A DNA stretch of 64,000 nt from the NCBI GenBank assembly GCA_012797975.1, contig JAAZOD010000009.1, positions 99,744-163,743 of the forward strand, read 5' to 3'. The position numbers were made by a program, and so were the translations under genes. Origin of the DNA: Pelolinea sp. Lineage in GTDB: Bacteria; Chloroflexota; Anaerolineae; Anaerolineales; Anaerolineaceae. Shown here in pieces: positions 53,987-62,032 of this stretch. The stretch's first letter is position 1. Each line of letters begins with the position of its first letter. The notes under the pieces were generated by a model. That model had not been told where the DNA came from. It was given only the letters and a program-made list of their open reading frames with translations, and did no database searches.

Positions 53987-54307
53987 CTACAGGCCGGTGA
54001 TCAGATAATAGGCAACACCAAATAAAACAAAGGTGATCAGAACCAGGAAAACGCCAATCCCTGCTTTTGTCTTAACCATCTGATTGATCGTTTCCAGCAG
54101 GGAAGTCGTGTTTCCCATCAGTTCCGAGACATTGTCAACGATCCCTTTTTCCATTAATTTCGCCGATTGTTCAGTGATCGATGTGAACTCATCGCTTTTC
54201 ACTTTGAAAGCCAAAATGATAATGCCTACAAAGAAGGTGATCAGCCCCATCGCCGCTAAAATGATCGCCAGGATCAAAGTGAAGTCATTTGCATTTATCG
54301 TCAGCAT
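53987..54307 (-). CDS. Small protein with two membrane helices, function unknown
   Basis: The ATG at 54307 (ribosome site AAGGAGAG) gives 106 residues; a longer reading from 54442 runs into the upstream gene and is rejected. Hydrophobic helices lie at about 9-34 and 83-104. Between them, residues 36-80 form a polar, probably amphipathic helix (SDEFTSITEQSAKLMEKG, NTTSLLETINQMV). It resembles neither a known holin nor a gasdermin. It is the first gene behind the sigma-54 promoter and would be the only membrane component of the locus. Confidence 0.8.
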   Translation of the reverse strand: MLTINANDFTLILAIILAAMGLITFFVGIIILAFKVKSDEFTSITEQSAKLMEKGIVDNVSELMGNTTSLLETINQMVKTKAGIGVFLVLITFVLFGVAYYLITGL

Positions 54308-54333
54308 AATCTCTCCTTTTCTAGGATTTATAT

Positions 54334-54349
54334 TGCAATAATTATGCCA
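54334..54349 (-). promoter_or_regulatory. Sigma-54 (-24/-12) promoter driving the membrane protein, TPR and peptidase genes
   Basis: The minus strand reads TGGCATAATTATTGCA, which fits the TGGCAC-R-N4-TTGCW consensus with one mismatch (T for the sixth-position C); the GG and GC pairs have the required spacing. It covers the last two codons and stop of the activator gene. The transcript would start near 54322, leaving about 15 bases with AAGGAGAG before the ATG. It sits directly below genes for sigma-54 and its kinase/activator pair. Confidence 0.75.
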
Positions 54350-55520
54350 ATTTCTCAACCAAATCCAGGGGTAGATCAGCCACATCGATCTTTTCGCCAT
54401 CACAAAACAACATGGCTCGTTCAATGGTATTGCGTAATTCACGAATATTCCCCGGCCAGGAGTATTTTTTCAAAATTTCCATTGCAACAGGGGTCATATC
54501 GATCACGTTCAATCCTAAACGCGGGTTCAATTCTTTGATGAAAAATCCAACAAATTCCGGAATATCATTCTTTCGCTCGCGAAGCGGAGGCAGATCCAGA
54601 TCCACAACTTTCAAGCGATAATACAGATCTTCCCGAAAAGCATTTTCTTTGATCAATTCCTTCAAATTACGGTTCGACGCAGCCAAAATCTGCACATCCA
54701 CTTTCACCAAATCATTTCCCCCCACCCTGCGGAAGGCCTTCTCTTCGATTGCGCGCAGCAGTTTGGCCTGCATTTCCAATGGCATAGAGGAGATTTCATC
54801 TAGGAACAGTATTCCATCATCGGCAATTTCCATTAACCCATGTTTGCGGGTTTTTGCATCGGTAAATCCTTCCGGCTCATGCCCGAACAATTCCGATTCG
54901 AGCAACGTTGGTTGAATGGCAGCGCAATTTATGGCCACAAATTGCTTAGCCGCTCTGGGCCCTGATTTATGGATAAAGCGTGCCAGTATCTCTTTGCCGG
55001 TGCCGGTTTCACCGGTAATGAGAACAGAAACCATTGCCCGCGACGCCTTCAAGGCCTGCGCCACAACGTTCTTCATTTTTTCGTTGGAACCCAGCACAAA
55101 ATCGACAGAATCGAGCTGTTTTTGTCGGTAGTGCTCAATTTCACGCCGCATTTGAATGATCTCGCAGGCACGCGCAACAGAATTCTCTACCACTTTGATG
55201 TCATTGATGGGTTTAGTGAGAAAATCATGTGCTCCATTTCGCATGGCATCCACTGCCATTTCAATATCACCAAAACCAGTAATCAAAATAACCGGTGGCC
55301 GATTGGGTTGCTGTTGCAGTTCCTTCAATAATGTCTGTCCATACCCATCCGGTAATTGAACATCCAACAATACGATATCTCCATTTCCAATCTTTAACTG
55401 CTGACGTGCTTCTGCAAGTGTCCCTGCTTCAAAAACTTCGAAATTTTTCGACCGCAAGAAAACGCTCAGATTCTTCCGTGCATTTTCCTCATCGTCTACA
55501 ATCAGGACTGTAAAACTCAC
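54342..55520 (-). CDS. NtrC-type sigma-54 activator lacking a DNA-binding domain
   Basis: The GTG at 55520 has AGAAGGAG seven bases upstream and gives 392 residues; an upstream in-frame start at 55568 lies in the kinase gene. Residues 1-120 are a receiver with phosphate acceptor Asp53 and Lys103. The AAA+ domain has Walker A GETGTGKE (170-177) and Walker B LFLDE (238-242). The sigma-54 contact loop GAFTGA reads EGFTDA (217-222). The protein stops after the AAA+ lid at LPLDLVEKLA, without the usual Fis-type helix-turn-helix. It probably activates sigma-54 from solution. The kinase is encoded just upstream. Confidence 0.9.
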   Translation of the reverse strand: MSFTVLIVDDEENARKNLSVFLRSKNFEVFEAGTLAEARQQLKIGNGDIVLLDVQLPDGYGQTLLKELQQQPNRPPVILITGFGDIEMAVDAMRNGAHDFLTKPINDIKVVENSVARACEIIQMRREIEHYRQKQLDSVDFVLGSNEKMKNVVAQALKASRAMVSVLITGETGTGKEILARFIHKSGPRAAKQFVAINCAAIQPTLLESELFGHEPEGFTDAKTRKHGLMEIADDGILFLDEISSMPLEMQAKLLRAIEEKAFRRVGGNDLVKVDVQILAASNRNLKELIKENAFREDLYYRLKVVDLDLPPLRERKNDIPEFVGFFIKELNPRLGLNVIDMTPVAMEILKKYSWPGNIRELRNTIERAMLFCDGEKIDVADLPLDLVEKLA

Positions 55521-55521
55521 T

Positions 55522-57417
55522 TTATTCTCCTTCTGCAATTGGCAATGTGATATAAAAAACAGTTCCACCTGGAAAAGATTCGACGGTTATTTTTCCGTTA
55601 TGTGCGGCGATGATTTCTTTTATAATGGCTAACCCCAAACCGGTTCCTTGCAGACTGAATGAAACAAAAGGCGTGAAAAGATTCTTAAGAATCTCCTCTG
55701 GAATTCCAGGGCCGGTATCGGAAACATTGATTTTGATATTCGTTTCATCAGCTCGTTCTATTTTTATCGCCAGCGTACCTCCATTTTGTGATTTCATGGC
55801 TTCAACGGCATTGCTGATCAGATTTGTAAACACCTGCTCCAGCGAGCGCGGATCCCCCGCAATCATGGGCAATTCTTCTTCACATTGATAGACCATTTTT
55901 ACATCGTTGCGGACCAGTTTTGCATCCCATTTTTCAATGATGTTTTGTACTAGAAGACCAACATTAACAGGTCTTAACTTATTCTCTAGTGGTTTAGCAT
56001 AGGAAAGGATCGAATTCATCAGGTGATCCAACCTTGCACAATCGTTCATCATGCGGTTGATCATATCTATCTGGGTTTCATTTCCTTCCGCCATGCCCTG
56101 CAGCACCTGCAAACCCGTCACCATATTATTGATGGGATTGCGCACCTCATGTGCAAAGGTGGCAACGGATTTACCCAGAGCGGCCTGGTGTTCCAACTCC
56201 TTCAGATTTTTTCTCAGTCCATCCACTTCCCGGGTGGATTGGATAAGAACCAGGAATTGTGTGGTCGGATTGTTTTCATCACAGGGAATTACGCGCATTT
56301 TTACAGGTTCTGCTTCCCCATCCCTGCGCCGCAGGGTTAACTGATTCTCGCCTATTTCCGCTTTTCTCTCAAATTCATCGTGAAAGAGATCAGAGACCTT
56401 CGGATCCGCCACCAAATACGAATCCAGTGACAAGGCCTGCGCTTCCCATTTGGAATATCCCAGCAAGCGTTCCATGTTCTGATTGATATCAAGGATGGCT
56501 TTTTCATGATCAAGAGTAACCACGCCCTCGTCAATATTTTCTTGCAAAAATGTAAGCACTTCCTGAGTCTTGGAAGTTTCTTCTTGGATCTGCGAATGCA
56601 TGGCCTTTTGCACAAACAGCGAGGTGCCGTATTCGAACATCTGCATGAAATCTTCCACAATTGCCAGCATGGCAGTGTCTCGAATATTTTCTTTCCAACC
56701 GGCAACCAGCATCGCTTTCTTTTCCTGATCTGTATGAAAACGCTGCACAAGCAGAGTGTTGATCATCTGCTCCCGTGCCGATCGATGTAAGTGATTGATC
56801 GCCCGATTTCCCTGCTGCCAGAGACTGTACTTCTCCATGTTCTCCAGTTCCTGAACAGAGAATTTCAAGGGAAAAGTCAATACTTTTTGATGTTCCAACG
56901 TTGAAATTTGAAATATATCCTCTTCTTCAAAATAAATTCCCAGAAGGTCAAAATGAAAGACCTGCAGGAAAATTTCCAAACTCTTGTCGCAGAAAGATGA
57001 GAATGTCTCCTCGCGGGTTTGTACCAACACTTCCAATGAGGAAAGATATGATTTTAAAGTGTCATAATCTCTAAAGTCATTTTGTCCTTTTTGTGTAACC
57101 GAATATACCTTCCAGCGATGTTTATCATCCAGAAATTCTCTGGTGAGCTCAACTTCCACCGGCATACGATTTTTACGCACCACCTTGTACTGCACTTTTC
57201 CATTCTCCGATCGTTCTTCCATGATCATAGAGCGCAATGGTGTGCGGATCAATTCTTGTTTTGCGAACGCCGTCATTTCGAGGAACGCGCTGTTCACCAG
57301 GGCAATTTCATTCTCCTCATCCACCAAAACACATGGTTGTTTCAATAGATTCAGTAAAGATTCCACTTCCAGAAAAGAGAGGTTCTTATTTTTAATGAGA
57401 TCAATGAAAGCTGTCAT
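55522..57417 (-). CDS. Soluble PAS histidine kinase (NtrB-like)
   Basis: The 631-residue kinase has no membrane helix, so it senses a cytoplasmic signal. Domains in order: PAS (about 20-110), a GAF-like segment (130-275), PAS (285-395), the HisKA helix with His423 (FAHEVRNPINNM) and the ATP domain (NLISNAVEAM near 532, DTGPGIP near 567, GTGLGLAI near 591). It should phosphorylate Asp53 of the activator encoded next to it. It overlaps rpoN by four bases. The ligand is unknown. Confidence 0.92.
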   Translation of the reverse strand: MTAFIDLIKNKNLSFLEVESLLNLLKQPCVLVDEENEIALVNSAFLEMTAFAKQELIRTPLRSMIMEERSENGKVQYKVVRKNRMPVEVELTREFLDDKHRWKVYSVTQKGQNDFRDYDTLKSYLSSLEVLVQTREETFSSFCDKSLEIFLQVFHFDLLGIYFEEEDIFQISTLEHQKVLTFPLKFSVQELENMEKYSLWQQGNRAINHLHRSAREQMINTLLVQRFHTDQEKKAMLVAGWKENIRDTAMLAIVEDFMQMFEYGTSLFVQKAMHSQIQEETSKTQEVLTFLQENIDEGVVTLDHEKAILDINQNMERLLGYSKWEAQALSLDSYLVADPKVSDLFHDEFERKAEIGENQLTLRRRDGEAEPVKMRVIPCDENNPTTQFLVLIQSTREVDGLRKNLKELEHQAALGKSVATFAHEVRNPINNMVTGLQVLQGMAEGNETQIDMINRMMNDCARLDHLMNSILSYAKPLENKLRPVNVGLLVQNIIEKWDAKLVRNDVKMVYQCEEELPMIAGDPRSLEQVFTNLISNAVEAMKSQNGGTLAIKIERADETNIKINVSDTGPGIPEEILKNLFTPFVSFSLQGTGLGLAIIKEIIAAHNGKITVESFPGGTVFYITLPIAEGE

Positions 57418-58832
57418 TTTGTTTTTACTTTTTCTTTTCGTTGGTAAGCAGGTAAAATCCCTTCCATGTCACGGTATTTTGCAACAGTCCGGCGCGCAAT
57501 ATGCATGCCCTTCTTTTCCAGTTTTGTCACGATTTCCTGATCGTTCAATGGTTCTTTCTCTTTTTCGACAATCTCTTTGATCTCGGTACGTATCTGTAAA
57601 CTGCGATCAAAGAAAACAGAAAGAGGATAGACCTTTCTATTGGGCAATTGAATAGTTTTGCTGGAAACAGCGCGAGAGATGGTGGATTCGTGCACACTCA
57701 GTTTTTTGGCAATTTCAGCGCGTGTGATCGGTTTCAAATACCGATCTCCCTCACGAATGTATTTCTCCTGGATTTCCACCAAGACCTGTGCCATCCGCAA
57801 GATGGTATTTGTTCGTTGTTGAAGGCATTTAATAAAAAGAGAAGCTTTTTCAAGGTCTTCTCTCATTTTCATTTTTGTTTCTTTATCAACAGTTTTCAAG
57901 GCAGCATGATAACTGGCATTTAAAGTGAGGTTGCTGTTTGCTGGTTGAAAGACCTCGATCATGATTGGTTTTTGCGGATTATTTTCGAAGAAACTGAGAA
58001 TGATATCGGGGGCACCCAACTGCAGCATCTCGTTTTCCTGCGGATTGCGCACATCCCCCCAATTTGAACGTGCAGGATATGGATTCAAATTCTCCGTGAT
58101 GAAATTGGCAATCTTTTCTACCTGATTTATCGTGATTTCACATTGCTGCGCAATTTCTGAGAATTGTTTTTTCAGCAACGCATGAAAATGATCAGAAATG
58201 ACTTTTTCTGTCCATTCCGGAATATCTTTGCTCCTTTTCAACTCGTCGACCTGAACTAGCAGCGCTTCCCGCGCATCTTTTGAACCCACCCCCACTGGAT
58301 CAGCATGCTGGATGAGACCTTTTACCCTTTCCACACTGGATATGGGTATATGGTGATAACTGGCTAATTCCAAGATATCGACATCCACGAATCCATCATC
58401 ATCAAGTTGGGTGAGAATGCTGGCAGCCACCATTTTTTCGCGATCATCCAATTCCATTCCGACCTGGCGCAGCACATATTCAGGAAGAGTCTGCCGATCA
58501 ACCGTGCCATCTTCAAAATAATCCTCATTATCAGCCGCCTCTTCTGAAACGGGGAACTCTCGGGTAGAGACGAAGGTCAGGTATTGTGAATCTTGTTTAA
58601 GCTGGTTGTTCATGCAGTTTTTGCACAGAACTCCAAATGCAATTTCGGATCCACACATCGCACAGCGATTGATCTCATCCAGTTCCAATGCAGGATTCTC
58701 TGCCAGGTTTTTCTGGATTTCCTCTTCCACCTCCCCATTCCCCATGTTCAGCAGTGTCATGGTTTGGGCCAGGTGGGCCGTGGTTTGAGGTTTTACCTCA
58801 GTTTTAGTTTGAACAGTAATCTTTTGGTACAT
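57414..58832 (-). CDS. rpoN: RNA polymerase sigma-54 factor with inserted zinc finger
   Basis: The 472-residue sigma factor binds core polymerase and -24/-12 promoters. Region I (1-50) has the usual LAQTMTLLNM and NPALE. The core-binding region covers 105-290 and the RpoN box ARRTVAKYR is at 446-454. Residues 57-73 contain CxxC-N9-CxxC (Cys57, 60, 70, 73), a zinc-finger-like addition between Region I and the core-binding domain that most RpoN proteins lack. It heads the locus, overlapping the kinase gene by four bases. Confidence 0.95.
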   Translation of the reverse strand: MYQKITVQTKTEVKPQTTAHLAQTMTLLNMGNGEVEEEIQKNLAENPALELDEINRCAMCGSEIAFGVLCKNCMNNQLKQDSQYLTFVSTREFPVSEEAADNEDYFEDGTVDRQTLPEYVLRQVGMELDDREKMVAASILTQLDDDGFVDVDILELASYHHIPISSVERVKGLIQHADPVGVGSKDAREALLVQVDELKRSKDIPEWTEKVISDHFHALLKKQFSEIAQQCEITINQVEKIANFITENLNPYPARSNWGDVRNPQENEMLQLGAPDIILSFFENNPQKPIMIEVFQPANSNLTLNASYHAALKTVDKETKMKMREDLEKASLFIKCLQQRTNTILRMAQVLVEIQEKYIREGDRYLKPITRAEIAKKLSVHESTISRAVSSKTIQLPNRKVYPLSVFFDRSLQIRTEIKEIVEKEKEPLNDQEIVTKLEKKGMHIARRTVAKYRDMEGILPAYQRKEKVKTK

Positions 58833-58841
58833 TTAATTTCC

Positions 58842-58870
58842 AGTATAGCGCAAATGGGTTGTCTATGCAA
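58842..58870 (-). promoter_or_regulatory. Promoter of rpoN
   Basis: TTGCAT (58870-58865) and TATACT (58847-58842) on the minus strand are 17 bases apart, about 10 bases before the rpoN start codon, so the leader is very short. This is a sigma-70 pattern, so rpoN does not seem to need itself for expression. Confidence 0.6.
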
Positions 58871-58907
58871 TATTTATACCAACTTATTCGATGATACAAT
58901 TTTCCGC

Positions 58908-60254
58908 ATGCCCTTCGAATTATCAGTCATTGGTGGTGGATTAGCCGGTTGCGAAGCGGCCTGGCAGGCTGCTAATCGAGGAATATCGGTGCTGCTGTAT
59001 GAAATGCGCCCGCAAACCATGACCGAGGTGCACAAAACGGACCTGTTGGGAGAATTGGTTTGCTCCAATTCGCTGGGATCCGTGAAACCGACCAGCGGAA
59101 GTGGTCTTTTGTTCAATGAAATGAAAGTTTTCGACTCTCTCATTTGCAAAGTCGCTGAAGATTCCACTGTCCCGGCTGGAACAGCTTTAGCGGTGGATCG
59201 CAAATTATTCTCTCAAAGGATCACCGAGTTGTTATCCGCCCATCCACAGATCAAGATCATCCGTGCCGAGATCACCAGCATCCCAACAACACCCTCGATC
59301 ATCGCCACCGGTCCATTAACCTCACCTGCCATGACGCAAGCATTGCAGGATTTCCATGGGGAAAAGAATCTTTTCTTTTACGATGCCATCGCACCGCTTC
59401 TCGAAGCAGACTCTATTGATATGGAGACCGCTTTTTGGGGCTCACGGTACGGCAACGCAGGTTCAGGCAAAGGGGATTACTTGAACTGCCCGATGGACAA
59501 AGAGACCTATGACGCATTTGTTGAGCAATTGATCCATGCGCAGCAAATTCCATTGAGACCTTTTGAACAGGGTATTTCTGAAGGGGTGGATGCAGGTCAT
59601 GGCAATTTCTTTGAGGGCTGTTTACCTGTTGAGGTTTTGGCGCGCCGAGGAGTGGCGACACTTGCGTACGGGCCCATGCGCCCGGTTGGGTTGCGAAAAT
59701 CTTATCCAGGAGATCCTCCCTATGCCATCGTTCAATTGCGTCAGGATAATCTCAGCCATACCACATATAACATGGTCGGATTTCAAACCAACCTTACTTT
59801 TTCAGAACAGAAGCGCGTTTTTCGCATGATCCCCGCACTGCAGAATGCTGAATTCGTTCGCTACGGCCAAATGCACCGAAATACTTTTCTTTTCGCCCCT
59901 ACCCTGATCAATCCAGGACTGCAGTCACTACAGCGTCCCGATCTATTTTTTGCCGGGCAACTCATCGGTGTGGAAGGATATCTGGGGAACGCAGCCACCG
60001 GCATGGTGGCAGGTATCAACGCCGTAAGATATCTTTATCAACAGCCTTTGCTAACCTTTCCACAGGAAACGATAATCGGCGGCTTATGTTTTTATATCAC
60101 ACATGCTCAAAAAGATGAATTCCAACCCATGAAAGCGAATTTCGGACTCCTTCCCCCACTTTTTCCCATGATTAAAAGTAAAGGAGACCGTAAGGCTGCA
60201 TACGGTAATCGTTCATTGGAAATGATAAAAGAATTCTATAATAGACAGCGATGA
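58908..60254 (+). CDS. trmFO: tRNA m5U54 methyltransferase TrmFO (folate/FAD-dependent)
   Basis: TrmFO uses methylenetetrahydrofolate and FAD to make ribothymidine at tRNA position 54. The ATG at 58908 gives 448 residues; an open frame continues upstream but overlaps rpoN. The FAD loop is SVIGGGLAGCEAAWQAANRG; other family blocks are NSLGSVKPTSGSGLLFNEM and GVEGYLGNAATGMVAG. The cofactor links it to the folate/glycine genes of the window. It overlaps the next start by four bases. Confidence 0.95.
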   Translation: MPFELSVIGGGLAGCEAAWQAANRGISVLLYEMRPQTMTEVHKTDLLGELVCSNSLGSVKPTSGSGLLFNEMKVFDSLICKVAEDSTVPAGTALAVDRKLFSQRITELLSAHPQIKIIRAEITSIPTTPSIIATGPLTSPAMTQALQDFHGEKNLFFYDAIAPLLEADSIDMETAFWGSRYGNAGSGKGDYLNCPMDKETYDAFVEQLIHAQQIPLRPFEQGISEGVDAGHGNFFEGCLPVEVLARRGVATLAYGPMRPVGLRKSYPGDPPYAIVQLRQDNLSHTTYNMVGFQTNLTFSEQKRVFRMIPALQNAEFVRYGQMHRNTFLFAPTLINPGLQSLQRPDLFFAGQLIGVEGYLGNAATGMVAGINAVRYLYQQPLLTFPQETIIGGLCFYITHAQKDEFQPMKANFGLLPPLFPMIKSKGDRKAAYGNRSLEMIKEFYNRQR

Positions 60255-61120
60255 ATCACATGAAGCACACCGTGCTTTTCTTTTTTGTCATATTGCTTCT
60301 TCTGTCAGCGTGCAACCGGCAGAACCATCAGGATTTTTCCGGCGATCGAGCATATCAATTTTTGCAAACCCTGCTCGCTTTCGGTCCACGTGTGCCGGGG
60401 GCTGAAAGTCATGAAAAGGCAGCAACTTTCATAAAAAATAACCTCGCTGGGAATGGCTGGTCGGTTGCTTCGCAGGATTTTCAATTTGACCAAACCCCTC
60501 TGCAAAATATTGTTGCAACGAAAGGCAACAGCGATACACTGATCCTTATCGGTACCCACTATGACAGCCGGGCAGTGGCTGACCAGGACAATCAGCTCGA
60601 AAATCAGGATGATCCGGTTTTGGGAGCCAACGATGGGGGTTCTGGAACTGCCGTTCTATTGGAATTAAGTCGCGTCCTTGAAATTCCAGAGAATGTGGAG
60701 GTCTGGCTGGTCTTTTTTGATGGAGAAGACCAAGGAAAATTGAATGGTTGGACCTGGAGCATCGGAGCAGATTATTTTGTTCAGCAATTGCAAAGAGCCC
60801 CTTCCAAGGTGCTCATCATTGACATGATCGGTGATGAAGATTTGAACGTATATATGGAAAAGAATTCAACAGCGTCTCTGGTCGAAGAAGTTTGGAATAT
60901 TGCAAAAGACATGGATTACCAAACCGCGATAATTCCTGAATATAAATATGCAATGATCGATGATCATTTACCTTTCATCAATGTTGGGTACCCGGCAGCC
61001 TTGTTGATCGATTTTGACTATCCATACTGGCACACCGTGGAAGATACCATAGAACACGTTTCTGCAAAAAGCCTGCAAATCATTGGTAATATTTTAGTGA
61101 AGTGGGTTTCAGAACAATAA
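60251..61120 (+). CDS. M28-family zinc peptidase / glutaminyl cyclase-like lipoprotein
   Basis: The 289-residue protein has a lipoprotein signal (FVILLLLSAC) and should be anchored outside the membrane. The M28 zinc fold is visible in IGTHYDSRAVAD, GANDGGSGTAVLLEL, VFFDGEDQGKL and YWHTVEDTIEH, which provide His, Asp, Glu/Asp and His ligands. The FFDGE-type block is close to secreted glutaminyl-peptide cyclotransferases as well as aminopeptidases, so the reaction is open. The start overlaps trmFO by four bases. Confidence 0.87.
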   Translation: MNHMKHTVLFFFVILLLLSACNRQNHQDFSGDRAYQFLQTLLAFGPRVPGAESHEKAATFIKNNLAGNGWSVASQDFQFDQTPLQNIVATKGNSDTLILIGTHYDSRAVADQDNQLENQDDPVLGANDGGSGTAVLLELSRVLEIPENVEVWLVFFDGEDQGKLNGWTWSIGADYFVQQLQRAPSKVLIIDMIGDEDLNVYMEKNSTASLVEEVWNIAKDMDYQTAIIPEYKYAMIDDHLPFINVGYPAALLIDFDYPYWHTVEDTIEHVSAKSLQIIGNILVKWVSEQ

Positions 61121-61151
61121 AAAACCTCTGAAGTAAATCAGAGGTTTTTTG
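61119..61151. terminator. Bidirectional terminator between the M28 peptidase and sortase genes
   Basis: Twelve-base arms AAAAACCTCTGA (about 61120-61131) and complement (61139-61150) have an A run on the left and a T run on the right. It sits at the peptidase stop codon and seven bases past the sortase stop on the other strand. Confidence 0.85.
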
Positions 61152-61157
61152 CTATCT

Positions 61158-61832
61158 CTATAAAGGATATGCGATGATGAATAACCGTCCCCAAGTATTA
61201 ATACCATCTTTTTGGATACAGGTTTGCAGGGTTAGATGAGGATCGCCGGAGTACATTTTGTAAAAAACATTTGCGGCTGAAAATGTTTCTCCGCTTACCA
61301 GATCTTTGAAACTGCTCGAAGTAGAAGAAGGGGATAGTGCCTGAAATTCATAGATCGCTTCCACCTTATAAAGGTCAATGTTGCCATCTCCATAGACTAC
61401 TTCAACAATATTTCCATAGGTCAAATTATAGAAATACTGTCCGGCAGCGTTATTATGTGCCAGCAATCCAATGGAATCATATTTTTTTGCCATACTGAAT
61501 TGCGTGGCAACATCTTCTTCAGCCGATACGTACCCTGCATTTCCGGAAGGTTGTTGAACCACTCGCAAAGCAAACAAGCCGGTGGCATACACACCCCGTA
61601 CGCTTTCGCCTTGCCCATCAGATATATTTGCAACAAACTCACTGATTGATAACTGAACCGGTGGTACCCGATCATCATCACGGTACCCGGTAAAAGAATC
61701 CAATTTTACCGGATCGGCCGAAAGATCCAGACCCGTTACCGGTATATTTGTCCCAATGGTGCTATTGAGAAATAGAAAAACGGCCGCAATCAGAAGAAGG
61801 CTCGCCAGTTTTTTCGTTTGTACCGCTCTCAT
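61158..61832 (-). CDS. Sortase-family transpeptidase controlled by c-di-GMP
   Basis: The ATG at 61832 (ribosome site AAGGAA) gives 224 residues; the reading from 61862 is rejected. An N-terminal membrane helix (about 9-26) anchors the protein with the domain outside. The sortase triad is His126 (LLAHNNAAG), Cys205 (TLQTC) and Arg216 (WGRLF). Sortases join surface proteins to the wall or to each other. No LPxTG-type substrate is in the window. The leader holds two c-di-GMP riboswitches, so the signal for surface attachment probably controls the enzyme. Confidence 0.88.
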   Translation of the reverse strand: MRAVQTKKLASLLLIAAVFLFLNSTIGTNIPVTGLDLSADPVKLDSFTGYRDDDRVPPVQLSISEFVANISDGQGESVRGVYATGLFALRVVQQPSGNAGYVSAEEDVATQFSMAKKYDSIGLLAHNNAAGQYFYNLTYGNIVEVVYGDGNIDLYKVEAIYEFQALSPSSTSSSFKDLVSGETFSAANVFYKMYSGDPHLTLQTCIQKDGINTWGRLFIIAYPL

Positions 61833-61858
61833 CAATATTCCTTTTCGACAAGAGCGGT
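61822..61858 (-). promoter_or_regulatory. Hairpin burying the sortase ribosome site and start codon
   Basis: On the minus strand ACCGCTCT (61858-61851) pairs perfectly with AGAGCGGT (61829-61822). The 21-base loop contains AAGGAA and the ATG. It is the likely translational output of the adjacent c-di-GMP aptamer. Confidence 0.7.
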
Positions 61859-61889
61859 TCACAAACTGGCAACGCTTAACAAATATCCG

Positions 61890-61982
61890 TTTTCGGTAGT
61901 CTGGCAGTCATTGCATATCCATGCAGTAGACCCATGACTTTGCGTCCCCAGTTTTCACTGAGTTTGCTCTTATCGAACGTTA
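61890..61982 (-). promoter_or_regulatory. c-di-GMP-I (GEMM) riboswitch, copy nearer the sortase
   Basis: On the minus strand the GEMM-I blocks appear in order: AGAGCAAACTCAG, the P2 stem with GAAA-type loop, GGGGACGCAAAGTCATGGGTC, then the second hairpin (TGCATGGATATGCA region) and GACTACCGAA closing the base stem. It lies about 30 bases before the RBS hairpin. Confidence 0.88.
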
Positions 61983-61989
61983 CGACATG

Positions 61990-62012
61990 AAAAAAGGCCT
62001 GGCGTAAGGCCT
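61990..62012 (-). terminator. Terminator between the two c-di-GMP aptamers
   Basis: On the minus strand AGGCCT (62012-62007) and AGGCCT (62000-61995) form a stem with a six-base loop, followed by six T. Upstream GTCTTTT (62036-62030 region) can pair either with the aptamer base stem or with AAAAGAC (about 62019-62013), giving a plausible switch between terminator and antiterminator. Confidence 0.75.
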
Positions 62013-62032
62013 CTGTCTTTTAAAATCAAAAA

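Noticed and set aside
53987..54307. Bacterial gasdermin as the protease target
   Set aside because: 106 residues with two plain membrane helices are far too short for a gasdermin and show no beta-rich pattern.
58593..58907. Upstream extension of trmFO into rpoN
   Set aside because: The family begins at the FAD-binding strand; the extension is antisense to rpoN.
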